64,000 nucleotides of DNA, taken from Chryseobacterium sp. OV279 (lineage in GTDB: Bacteria > Bacteroidota > Bacteroidia > Flavobacteriales > Weeksellaceae). Shown piece after piece: positions 1-8,028 of the stretch. The stretch lies in contig NZ_FQUD01000002.1 in assembly GCF_900128945.1 (NCBI RefSeq), forward strand, positions 524,371-588,370. The letters are read 5' to 3'. Both the position numbers and the translations under genes were made by a program. Numbering within the stretch: position 1 is the stretch's first letter; each line of letters begins with the position of its first letter. The notes beneath the pieces were generated by a model. That model was not told the origin of the DNA and did no database searches. It saw only the letters and a program-made list of their open reading frames with translations.

Positions 1-140
1 TATTTGGAGTATGATGTTGGAGTTTCGCAAGGACGCTATTTTTTTCATACGATGTGTTGTTAAGGCGCAAGGATTTTATCTGCGATAAAATTTAATGCTG
101 TTGATGAGATTGCTTCGTCGCTGCGCTCCTCGCAATGACA
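1..140. repeat. Dispersed intergenic repeat, composite copy at the window edge
   Basis: Two repeat modules lie side by side. Module A (60-92) begins TTAAGGCGCAAGGATTTTA. Module B (106-140) begins GAGATTGCTTCGTCG and ends CTCGCAATGACA; its ends ATTGC...GCAAT are complementary, so it can fold. Module A recurs inverted at 11024-11056, and module B recurs at 10800-10833 (inverted) and 10980-11014 (direct). The left part (1-58) also resembles 11060-11120 read in reverse. No gene is visible here. Confidence 0.75.
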
Positions 141-147
141 AAAAAAG

Positions 148-178
148 AGTATCGGCGGCCCGCAGGGCCACCGATACT
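148..178 (-). terminator. Terminator of the M28 peptidase operon
   Basis: An 8-bp stem (AGTATCGG/CCGATACT) continues into GGCCC/GGGCC after one mismatch, with loop GCA. On the minus strand it is followed by a run of T. It lies just past the stop codon of the M28 peptidase gene. Confidence 0.85.
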
Positions 179-183
179 TTCAT

Positions 184-1653
184 TTATCTCTCAAGCGTAA
201 AATTAGAAATCACTTTCGGACGTTCAGCCTCGTTGGCTGCTTTCCAGGATGTCCTGTACATCCATTCCGTCATTTTATGGAGCTTTTTATAGTTGATATT
301 TTCAGATTCATCCTGAGGCGTGTGGTACTGATCATGGAGTACGCTGGTGAAAAACACTGCCGGAATTCCAATTTTTGCATACGGCAAATGATCACTTCTA
401 AAGTAGAAATACTCGGCATGATTTGGAGAATCCCAGTCTTTCAGGTATTTGAATTTTGTACTTTCGTTATTGGCATCCTCTGCCATTTTAACCAATTCCT
501 CAGAGTTTTTATGGGGTGCATTTCCTCCAAGGAGAGCGGCTTCATTATTATCATTTCTGCCGATCATATCTCCGTTCAGAACAGCTACAATCTTTTCTTT
601 TGGAACCACCGGATGAGCAGCATGCCATCTGGAACCGAGCAATCCTCTTTCTTCCGCTCCATGGAAAACAAACAGAATACTTCTTTTCCCAGGTTGCTTT
701 TTATAGGCTCGGGCCATGGCAAGCATTGCAACGCATGTACTGGCATTATCGTCGGCACCGTTGTAGATAGTGTCATTTTTTACGGGATGTCTGATTCCGT
801 CATGATCCTGGTGACCGCTTAACAAAACATATTCTTCTTTAAGGGCAGGATCTGTACCTTCAATTTTTCCGATGATGTTTACGGAAGGATATTTGTAGGT
901 TTCTGTGATAAGGTTCAGAGCCATTTTAGGGTTATTTTTCACCCAATTTGCATTTTCTCTTTTGATCCATAAAACAGGAATGTTATCCGTTATTTTTTCT
1001 CTCAGACCCTCTACGCCGTAAGTTCCTCTTGTCATTTGAGGAAGAACTTCAACCCAGCTTTTTTCAGAAATATCATCGGTGATGAAAATTATGGCTTTTG
1101 CGCCCAGTTCGAGAGCTTTGCTGTAATATTTTGTCCTTACAAAACCGGGATATCTTCTTACAAAAAGTGTCATTTCCTTGTCGATATTTTTATCGGAAGC
1201 ATTGACGGCAAGAACTTTTCCTTTGATATTTAATTTGGAAAGCTCTTCAGGTTCTGCATTTCCGGCGTATACAATCTCAGCATCAATTGCGGCATTGACA
1301 GGTTCCGCAACAAGGAAATCTTTCCATAGTATCAGATTACTGTTTCCGATTTTCAGACTGGTTTGAGGAATCACCTGATGCCTGTACATATCAAAAAACT
1401 GGAAAAATGTACCGTTGTCACCAGCGGGCTTCATTCCGGCTTCTTTGGCTTTATCGGCCAGCCACATCGACACTTTTAATTCATCCAAAGTTCCTGCTTC
1501 ACGACCCCAGAACTGATCGGCTGCCAGTTCATACATGTCTTTTCTGAGATCCATTTCTTTGATGGCAGAAACCAGTGGTTTTTTATAGTTTTGAGCATTC
1601 CCAAGGCTGAACAGGAGAATACTGAGTATGGAGAATATGTAATTTTTATTCAT
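184..1653 (-). CDS. Secreted M28-family zinc metallopeptidase
   Basis: This 489-residue protein is a predicted exported aminopeptidase-type enzyme that removes residues from peptides with a dinuclear zinc site. A signal peptide covers about residues 1-20 and ends in GNAQ. A PA-like insert lies around 120-235. The M28 catalytic domain follows: H281 in SGHQDHDG, D301 in NGADDNAS, E334/E335 in GAEERG, D362 in NGDMIG and a late His in DQYHTPQDE, which together form a complete ligand set. A longer reading frame extends upstream, but I chose the ATG at 1653 because the signal peptide starts there and the extension would overlap the preceding gene. It starts 7 nt after that gene's stop and is probably the last gene of a three-gene operon. 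Exact substrate is unknown. Confidence 0.9.
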   Translation of the reverse strand: MNKNYIFSILSILLFSLGNAQNYKKPLVSAIKEMDLRKDMYELAADQFWGREAGTLDELKVSMWLADKAKEAGMKPAGDNGTFFQFFDMYRHQVIPQTSLKIGNSNLILWKDFLVAEPVNAAIDAEIVYAGNAEPEELSKLNIKGKVLAVNASDKNIDKEMTLFVRRYPGFVRTKYYSKALELGAKAIIFITDDISEKSWVEVLPQMTRGTYGVEGLREKITDNIPVLWIKRENANWVKNNPKMALNLITETYKYPSVNIIGKIEGTDPALKEEYVLLSGHQDHDGIRHPVKNDTIYNGADDNASTCVAMLAMARAYKKQPGKRSILFVFHGAEERGLLGSRWHAAHPVVPKEKIVAVLNGDMIGRNDNNEAALLGGNAPHKNSEELVKMAEDANNESTKFKYLKDWDSPNHAEYFYFRSDHLPYAKIGIPAVFFTSVLHDQYHTPQDESENINYKKLHKMTEWMYRTSWKAANEAERPKVISNFTLER

Positions 1654-1660
1654 CAGATTT

Positions 1661-1897
1661 TTAATTGAAGTTAGCCAATTTATCTGAGAACTGTTTTGAA
1701 AACTCCTTTCTGTCTTCCTCCAGTTTTTCTTTGTCAGCCGGAAGGACATAATTAAAAAGGACTTTATCTTCATGGTCAAGAAATATAATTTCCTTTTCAT
1801 TACCATCGATCATCTGGGCGAAAATTTCCCACATCGGGGTATCTTTCAGTCTTAATAATTCAAAAAACTGCTCCGCTTTTATTTCTATTCTCTGCAT
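1661..1897 (-). CDS. Small hypothetical protein (78 aa)
   Basis: I do not recognise this family. The 78-residue product is soluble, charged and has no signal peptide or membrane segment. It starts MQRIEIKAEQFFEL, and its second half is rich in Lys and Glu and probably helical. It sits 31 nt after the DUF5686 gene and 7 nt before the M28 peptidase gene on the same strand, so co-transcription is likely. The tight spacing and absence of an overlapping better frame support it being real. No function can be assigned. Confidence 0.7.
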   Translation of the reverse strand: MQRIEIKAEQFFELLRLKDTPMWEIFAQMIDGNEKEIIFLDHEDKVLFNYVLPADKEKLEEDRKEFSKQFSDKLANFN

Positions 1898-1928
1898 GTT
1901 TCGTTTTTTATGTATTTAAAAATGTTGT

Positions 1929-4343
1929 TTAAAATTCTAATAGTTTCAGCTTAAACTGAATGGCAAAATTCTGTTTGAAATTGGGTGTGGTATAATATCC
2001 GACTCTGTAGAACAGCCCTAAATTGAAGTAGCTTGACAGAAAATTATTCCACTCAAGACCCACCTCCTGATACAGGTGATCCAGTTTTCTGAATCTGAAT
2101 TCATGGTATTCCGGATGCTTCATATCTCCGATGGTTCCTCTTAATACAAAATCAAAGCTCGAAATATTCTGTCCAAAGCTTTTGAAGTACAAAGGAAGCT
2201 TGTGGGTGAAGTAGTAGGCAATAAATTTATCATTGTAATACTTTCCGCCCTCCAGCGTGGCAAAACCAAGGTAAGAGGTAAGGTTAAAATTAAAATCCTT
2301 ACTCGGGGAAGCCAGTCCGTTCATTGTAAAATGCTTCCAAATAGGAGCTTCACCCAATACCACACCTCCGTAAAGTCTGAATCCAGTGGTTCCGAGCATC
2401 GTTTTAAAGTTATGGACAAACAGGGCATCAAAACGGGTATAATTAAAATCTCCGCCCAAAACTTTGTAGCTTTGTTCGTAATTGAAATACAGTTCAGGAT
2501 ATTTCTGATCGATGATCGATTTTCCCTGAGGCGTCATGATATTCGTCGAGTTCGGGGAATATTTTAAAGTAAATAACGTATTGAAATTATCAAATTCACC
2601 GCCTTTTCCTCTGAATTCATAATCAAATTTAGCTTCCTCAATATTTCTTTTGGCTGCAAAAACCAGGGTCAGTCCATTCGTCACATCATTCAGGTAAGAA
2701 AGTGATGCTCCTCTGAAATGATAGTATTTATCATTGTTAATGTTGTTTCCGTAATTCATCATCCGCATCTTGAAATTCCACAGCCTTCTGTAGAACTCTC
2801 CCGATGCCGTCACATCATTATAATACTCGATTCTGAAAAATGAATTTTTATCCAACGTCGTCTTCATATCAAGACCGATTCCGTATTTCCATTTATCATC
2901 CTTAAAACCATAGGCAAAATAATAATCCGGAGAGAAATAGGGATTGAAGGTTTCATTCATTTTGGCTTTTAAACCAAGCCTGAAGCCTTCATATAAGTTG
3001 TAATTCACAATTTCATCTACGGCAAAATCTACAATGCCTGCCCTGATCTGTCCATTGATAAGACCCGTCAGGATTTTCGCTTTGTTGTCAATATTATACT
3101 TTCTGCCTAAGCTGTCAATCGTTTTGTAAGTGTTTTTTTCCCTTTCTGTCAGAGGGTCGGTCCGGTATTTATCAAGAAGATGTCCATCAGCGTTTTTTAC
3201 AGAAAAAGTATAGCCTTTAAAATCATTACGATCCTCCTGAACCGGTGATTTGAAATCAAAATAGGTAGAAGTCAGGAAAGCATACGTTCCGAAACTGGTC
3301 CTGTCTTTCTTCTCAGGATGTTCTTCCGTTTTTCCTTTGTTTTCCTCTTCCATAGCCACTCTGCTCATTCTGAGTTTTACCTTTTCCTGAGCCAGAAACC
3401 ATTTATTATTGTAGAAAACCCAGGTACTCGTGATGATACCGTCGTTTTTGTTCTTGCTGAAATTTTCAATCTTTTGAATCCCGTAGGTCTCAGTGTCTAC
3501 ATAGATAGCACCGTTATATTTTCTCCTTTTATCCGGTTTTTTGTAATTCACCTCACGGAAACGGATCACAAATGTTTTTCTGCCACTTACTTCAATGGTA
3601 TCCGAAAGGAAAAAGCGGTAGAGCCCTCTGTTCTCCTGCTTGATCTGGTTCGGAACTTTGTCCCTGTTGCTCTGCTGGATGGCGATCATTTCGTAGATTG
3701 GCTGTTTAAGTCCGGAAATTCTGTTGTCCAGAATATTGACCTTTTCGCCGTACTGTTTAGAATATAAAAATTCCTGAGCCCTTTCCCACAGGAAGAGTTT
3801 ACTTTTTGAAAAGATCTGTTTGGCAGAGATATTATTTAACGAATCTTTTTCTCTTTTTTTCTTGAAAAACTGCGTGTCATTGAAAAAATTATTAAACTGC
3901 GTAATACTGTCCTGATCAATGTCCATAGACATTTTTTCGTAGGATTTAAACGTATAGGAATCTAAACTCTTCGGTGAATTTTCGTTAAAAAGCTTGTTCA
4001 CCTTTTTTAGGATGTCAATCGCTCTGGGATCACTCCGGTCTTCAATGACGACTTCTTCAATATCGGTAGTTTTTGATGCTTTTTTAAGCAGAGTAACTTC
4101 CATATCAGCTTCTACTGCTGCAGTTTCGATTTCGTATTTTTCGGCTTGTATCTCAATGGTACTGCATGAAGCTTTAAACTCCAGTGCTCCCTGGATATCT
4201 GTAAATCCCAGAACTTTTCCATCACAGGAAATTTTTGCGTTGGAAATAGGTTTTTGGTCAGTTTCGTCAATGACCCTGATCTTTGATTGAGCGTAACCAA
4301 AGAAAGACATTAACAAATACAGTAAGACTAAAAACCTTTTCAT
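1929..4343 (-). CDS. DUF5686 / carboxypeptidase-regulatory-like outer membrane protein
   Basis: The 804-residue protein has a signal peptide (about 1-18, ending GYAQ). A carboxypeptidase-regulatory-like beta-sandwich follows at about 20-95, of the type often found at the N-terminus of Bacteroidetes outer-membrane proteins. The long DUF5686 region contains many alternating aromatic strands towards the C-terminus and ends in FKLKLLEF, consistent with an outer-membrane beta-barrel. The molecular role of DUF5686 proteins is not known; surface or envelope localisation is inferred from architecture. It is the first gene of a likely operon with a 78-aa protein and an M28 peptidase, and has its own -7 box just upstream. 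Confidence 0.85.
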   Translation of the reverse strand: MKRFLVLLYLLMSFFGYAQSKIRVIDETDQKPISNAKISCDGKVLGFTDIQGALEFKASCSTIEIQAEKYEIETAAVEADMEVTLLKKASKTTDIEEVVIEDRSDPRAIDILKKVNKLFNENSPKSLDSYTFKSYEKMSMDIDQDSITQFNNFFNDTQFFKKKREKDSLNNISAKQIFSKSKLFLWERAQEFLYSKQYGEKVNILDNRISGLKQPIYEMIAIQQSNRDKVPNQIKQENRGLYRFFLSDTIEVSGRKTFVIRFREVNYKKPDKRRKYNGAIYVDTETYGIQKIENFSKNKNDGIITSTWVFYNNKWFLAQEKVKLRMSRVAMEEENKGKTEEHPEKKDRTSFGTYAFLTSTYFDFKSPVQEDRNDFKGYTFSVKNADGHLLDKYRTDPLTEREKNTYKTIDSLGRKYNIDNKAKILTGLINGQIRAGIVDFAVDEIVNYNLYEGFRLGLKAKMNETFNPYFSPDYYFAYGFKDDKWKYGIGLDMKTTLDKNSFFRIEYYNDVTASGEFYRRLWNFKMRMMNYGNNINNDKYYHFRGASLSYLNDVTNGLTLVFAAKRNIEEAKFDYEFRGKGGEFDNFNTLFTLKYSPNSTNIMTPQGKSIIDQKYPELYFNYEQSYKVLGGDFNYTRFDALFVHNFKTMLGTTGFRLYGGVVLGEAPIWKHFTMNGLASPSKDFNFNLTSYLGFATLEGGKYYNDKFIAYYFTHKLPLYFKSFGQNISSFDFVLRGTIGDMKHPEYHEFRFRKLDHLYQEVGLEWNNFLSSYFNLGLFYRVGYYTTPNFKQNFAIQFKLKLLEF

Positions 4344-4356
4344 GTAAAAACTAGAT

Positions 4357-4364
4357 CAAAAGTA
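4357..4364 (-). promoter_or_regulatory. -7 promoter box for the DUF5686 operon
   Basis: On the minus strand this reads TACTTTTG, matching the Bacteroidetes -7 consensus TAnnTTTG. It lies 13 nt before the start codon at 4343. No clear -33 TTG was found at the usual distance. The 130-bp spacer it sits in holds no other gene. Confidence 0.5.
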
Positions 4365-4473
4365 GTAATATTTCTTGTGTTGAGAAAGTTTTTATGATTT
4401 GTTAATACATTGATTCCATCTAAGTTTCAGATAGAAAAATAGAGTAAAAGGAGATTTTAAAAATAAAGACATT

Positions 4474-6288
4474 TTAGTGATCATCCAATGCTCCCATAAA
4501 GTCGATGATCTTATCTGTTTCCTGATCCGTCAGTTGCAGTGGGCTGTCAGAAAGCGTCTGATTATCCACTTTAAAACCGAAACCCTTTCCGCCGCCTTTG
4601 TTATAAAAATTCATCACTTCTTTCAGGGTTTTATACCCTCCGTTATGCATATAGGGAGCCGTTTTGCTAATGTTTCTCAGGGTAGGTGTTTTAAATGAAT
4701 GCTGTAATGCTGCCACCGTTTCATGGAATTTTCCTCTTCCCAGATCCTGATCAAACATTTTATTCTCTCCGTTCACAGCTGTTCCCAGTACTTCCTGTTC
4801 CGTTTTTTTGAAATTCGGGGGAACGGTTCCGTTAAACAAAGGAATGAAGTGACACAAAGCACACTGCGCTTTTCCTACAAAAAGATTGAATCCCTGTTTC
4901 TGGTTTTCGGTCATTGCAGAACGGTTTCCATTCATATACCGGTCAAAATTAGAATTAAATTTTGCTAAAGAACGGATGTAAGTTGCCAGTACATTCTGAA
5001 GTTGCCAGGTCTCTGCTTTCGGGGTGTTATAAATCTTTTTGAATGCCGGAAGGTACATCGGATCCTGATTAATTTTACCCAAAATGACATTCAGGTCACC
5101 GTGCATTTCTTCTTTGTTGGAGATCACATCCGAACTTTGACCTTCCAGATCATCTTTTCGCATATCCCAGAACTGTCCGTGCTGAAACCCTGCATAATTC
5201 AGGGAAGGTGTATTTCGCTGCAGTTCTGCATGGTCAAGAGACATCGATTTGGCAAGCCCGTCTGTAAAAGCTTTTTCCGGATTATGACAGGTTGCACAGC
5301 TTCTGTTGTTGCTGTTGGAGAGAATTTTGTCGCTAAAGAGTTTTTTACCCAAAGCCGCCTTTTCATCAGAGAATGCAAATTCTTTCCCGGGAATAAATGC
5401 ATTGGGATTGAAAGCATTTTTCGAGAAAAAAGTAGCTGCATTTTTACTTAAAGCAGTGGTCACTTCAATGTCCGGAATGTTTTCCTGTTTTTTAAATTCC
5501 AGGAGTAAAGAAGAAATTGTATTCAAATGATCCGGAATGAAATTAACATAGTCAAACGTATTTCTGTCCGTATTTTTTTTCAGGGCAACAATGGCTGATT
5601 GAATGGCCGCGTTAATACTTTTCAGGGCCTTATCTTTTGACTGATCCGTAGAAATTTGCTGTAAAGTCAGTTGAACAGCTTCTAAAGAATAAGGCATTTC
5701 CTTCAAAAATGTTCCTGATATCGGGGTATCGAAACTTGAAATTCCTAAACTTGAAATCCTGAAAATTTCCTGTCTCGCAGCATCGAAAACCTGATCTTTG
5801 CTGATGGAGATTGCCTGAAAGTTGGTTTTAATGGTATTGCTTTTATTGATCAATTTCTTCAGAAACCTAATGGATTCTTCCTTGTTTTCAGGAGTGTAAG
5901 GGTAGAAGAGCTCTTCCAGAACCTGAAGACCTTCCGGTTCCAGTTCGGTATGCTCGTCCATTTCAATTTCAGAAAGGGCAGGACCGTTGATAAACCGCGC
6001 TGAATTCGGCAGGAAATATTCAACCGCCCATTCCATTTTTTTATAGGTAATTCTCAGTTCCTCAAATTTTCTCTGGATTGTCTTTTCATCGGTATTCTTT
6101 GAGACAAGAACGATGAGTTCGTTGATCTGTTTTTCAAAGGAAGCATTGTTTTTGGCTATTTCACTTTTTACAGCACTCAGATCCTCATTGATGGGCTGAT
6201 GTTTGTCTGTTTTACACTGAAAAAGAACAAAAAGAACAGCTACAATGGATAATACAGCGAGGACCGGATATTTGACGAATATTTTCAT
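4474..6288 (-). CDS. Diheme cytochrome c peroxidase (MauG/CcpA type) with a helical N-terminal domain
   Basis: This roughly 604-residue envelope protein should reduce hydrogen peroxide with electrons from cytochrome c, or act as a MauG-like diheme oxidase. The first 26 residues form a hydrophobic segment ending in LFVLFQC, a possible lipoprotein signal. Residues about 40-275 are almost all helical and contain EPEGLQVLEELFYP, which recalls imelysin-like iron-associated domains; this is a weak resemblance only. The peroxidase part carries two heme c motifs, CATCH (about 333-337) and CALCH (about 478-482). Two in-frame ATGs exist two codons apart; I used the second (6288) because the first abuts the tail of a hairpin. 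It lies downstream of a PhoX-like gene on the same strand. Confidence 0.85.
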   Translation of the reverse strand: MKIFVKYPVLAVLSIVAVLFVLFQCKTDKHQPINEDLSAVKSEIAKNNASFEKQINELIVLVSKNTDEKTIQRKFEELRITYKKMEWAVEYFLPNSARFINGPALSEIEMDEHTELEPEGLQVLEELFYPYTPENKEESIRFLKKLINKSNTIKTNFQAISISKDQVFDAARQEIFRISSLGISSFDTPISGTFLKEMPYSLEAVQLTLQQISTDQSKDKALKSINAAIQSAIVALKKNTDRNTFDYVNFIPDHLNTISSLLLEFKKQENIPDIEVTTALSKNAATFFSKNAFNPNAFIPGKEFAFSDEKAALGKKLFSDKILSNSNNRSCATCHNPEKAFTDGLAKSMSLDHAELQRNTPSLNYAGFQHGQFWDMRKDDLEGQSSDVISNKEEMHGDLNVILGKINQDPMYLPAFKKIYNTPKAETWQLQNVLATYIRSLAKFNSNFDRYMNGNRSAMTENQKQGFNLFVGKAQCALCHFIPLFNGTVPPNFKKTEQEVLGTAVNGENKMFDQDLGRGKFHETVAALQHSFKTPTLRNISKTAPYMHNGGYKTLKEVMNFYNKGGGKGFGFKVDNQTLSDSPLQLTDQETDKIIDFMGALDDH

Positions 6289-6297
6289 AGGCATGAA

Positions 6298-6329
6298 AAA
6301 GTATCAACGGAAATTTCCGCTGATACTTT
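6298..6329 (-). terminator. Strong hairpin between the PhoX-like gene and the peroxidase gene
   Basis: AAAGTATCA pairs with TGATACTTT, and the stem continues through CGGAAATTTCCG, itself a palindrome. On the minus strand the stem is followed by a short T run and then immediately by ATG. It looks like the terminator of the PhoX-like gene, but it also forms the leader of the peroxidase gene, so it may limit read-through or translation. Confidence 0.75.
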
Positions 6330-6353
6330 GGGCTTTTTATGGGATATCTAAAA

Positions 6354-7832
6354 TTATTTCTCTACGTTTCTGATGATGACGATCTGGCCGCCTTCCTTAT
6401 TGGTATTCACACCCGCACCGTCAGCATTTTTAAACTTATCCTTCTGCCAGGTATGAGAGTGGATGTTTACTGTAAAAGTATTCGGAATTCCAATGATGTC
6501 TGAGATGTCAACCATCGCTCCATACTCCCATGAACCGAATTTTTGAAGCGTTCCGGATTGGTTATATGCGGTCTGCCATGCTGTATCCAGTCTGTTATGT
6601 TTCATATTCAGCCACGGTTTGTACTGTTTTGTAGCGATATTCAGCTGCCAGATATAAGAATCATGAGCGGCGGCTGTGTAATAAGAATCACCGTCTTCCT
6701 GGATGTAAACGAAGTTCTCCGTTACACAAAGGTTATCAGGATTGATCAGGTTATTTCCCGGATTGGAATCTCCTTCTGCAACCACTTCCAGTTTTCCTGT
6801 CAGCATATTGTTTTCGTTAAGAACAAGCTTGTACACTCTTCCCCACATGGTTAATCCCGGTTTCGGAGTGGCACCGTCTGAAGATTCTCCTGTTGCCGTA
6901 AAGTAAATTTCTCTTCCTTTTCCAGCTCCTTTTCTGTAATCTACGTCCTCAACTCTTGAAAAACGGATCGCATTATTGTCAATGTTCTTTTGATTAATCT
7001 GTGCTCCGGTTGAATTTTTAGCATTGGAAATCTCAACAAATTCCACATCATAAGAACCTCCTTTCACCATATCGGTTTCCGTATAGTTGTTGTTGGTTCT
7101 TTTTAATGCATATAATTTTCCGTTGTCAAGATCTCCCTGAGTTGTTGAAACATACATGATCAGCTGTCCTGCAGACTGATGGGATGAAGAATAAGACTGA
7201 TCTTCACCAATCATGATGTACGTTTTTCCGCCTGAAATATCTTTAGGAAGCGGAACTGCATTTTCCATAGAAGCTTTACCCAAAGCTGGTTTTACTCTTG
7301 TCTGGTCAGATGCCTGAGAAGCAGAAGCCAACGGATTAAGCGCGTGAACCATACTTTCTTCACCGGATTCACCGGCAGTAAGGAATGCACTGAAACCATG
7401 CGTTTCAGGAGTGGCAAGGGTAGCAGAACATAATCTGGTCATTCCTCCGATCCCGTTCAGGATGTATTCTCCTTTTACAGGTTTGAATGTTTTATCTAAA
7501 TAAACTCTTGATACAGACTGAGTAATCTCGTGGTTCGTGATCATTAAATAACCATCTGAGCTGGGATCTTTCATAATTCCCATACCGTCCGGCTGACCTG
7601 CAAACACAAAATTAGGGGTTCCGGAAAGAACATCGGAACTGGAAATCAACGTCGTAATATTCAGATTTTCAAAACCCGTCATTCCATAAACGAAGGCCGG
7701 TTCCTGTGAAAAATTTTCAATTTTAATATTCTGATTGACAGGAGTGGTTTCCTGCCCGTCATTGTCATCGTTACAGCTCTGAAAGGCCATAGCAGCGAAG
7801 AATAGAGCTCCGATAGTTTTGTTAATTTTCAT
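6354..7832 (-). CDS. PhoX/DUF839-family protein (putative alkaline phosphatase), lipoprotein
   Basis: The 492-residue product resembles the PhoX (DUF839) family, whose characterised members are exported calcium- and iron-dependent phosphomonoesterases. The N-terminus has a lipobox-like AMAFQSC at about residue 19, so the protein is probably a lipoprotein. Family-type features are YLMITNHEIT near residue 95, MIGEDQSY in the middle, a Trp-rich C-terminal half and a late HSHTW. I took the ATG at 7832 because the lipoprotein signal begins there; ten codons upstream are also open. It has its own -7 box and ends at a strong hairpin. A phosphate-scavenging role is inferred from the family only. Confidence 0.75.
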   Translation of the reverse strand: MKINKTIGALFFAAMAFQSCNDDNDGQETTPVNQNIKIENFSQEPAFVYGMTGFENLNITTLISSSDVLSGTPNFVFAGQPDGMGIMKDPSSDGYLMITNHEITQSVSRVYLDKTFKPVKGEYILNGIGGMTRLCSATLATPETHGFSAFLTAGESGEESMVHALNPLASASQASDQTRVKPALGKASMENAVPLPKDISGGKTYIMIGEDQSYSSSHQSAGQLIMYVSTTQGDLDNGKLYALKRTNNNYTETDMVKGGSYDVEFVEISNAKNSTGAQINQKNIDNNAIRFSRVEDVDYRKGAGKGREIYFTATGESSDGATPKPGLTMWGRVYKLVLNENNMLTGKLEVVAEGDSNPGNNLINPDNLCVTENFVYIQEDGDSYYTAAAHDSYIWQLNIATKQYKPWLNMKHNRLDTAWQTAYNQSGTLQKFGSWEYGAMVDISDIIGIPNTFTVNIHSHTWQKDKFKNADGAGVNTNKEGGQIVIIRNVEK

Positions 7833-7859
7833 AATTACTTTTTTGAATTTCGATTGTAG

Positions 7860-7867
7860 CAAAACTA
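7860..7867 (-). promoter_or_regulatory. -7 promoter box for the PhoX-like gene
   Basis: The minus strand reads TAGTTTTG, matching TAnnTTTG, 27 nt before the chosen start. No convincing -33 element was seen. The position supports the start at 7832 rather than the longer frame. Confidence 0.5.
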
Positions 7868-7970
7868 ATGGTCTATTGTGAATTATATTTTAAGGGGACG
7901 CAACAAATAGTTTAAGTTTGGGTAATGGTTTGTTAAGATAAGATCAATAATTAGAATGGTTATAAATAAA

Positions 7971-7999
7971 AAAAACTCCTGATATTTTCAGGAGTTTTT
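7971..7999 (-). terminator. Terminator of alaS
   Basis: A perfect 12-bp stem, AAAAACTCCTGA with its complement, surrounds a 5-nt loop. The flanking A and T runs make it able to act in either direction. It lies 29 nt past the alaS stop codon. Confidence 0.85.
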
Positions 8000-8028
8000 A
8001 ATGTTTTATGATAAAAGGATGATTAATC

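Noticed and set aside
277-822. 181-codon open frame on the plus strand
   Set aside because: It lies fully antisense to the M28 peptidase, whose catalytic motifs fix the real frame.
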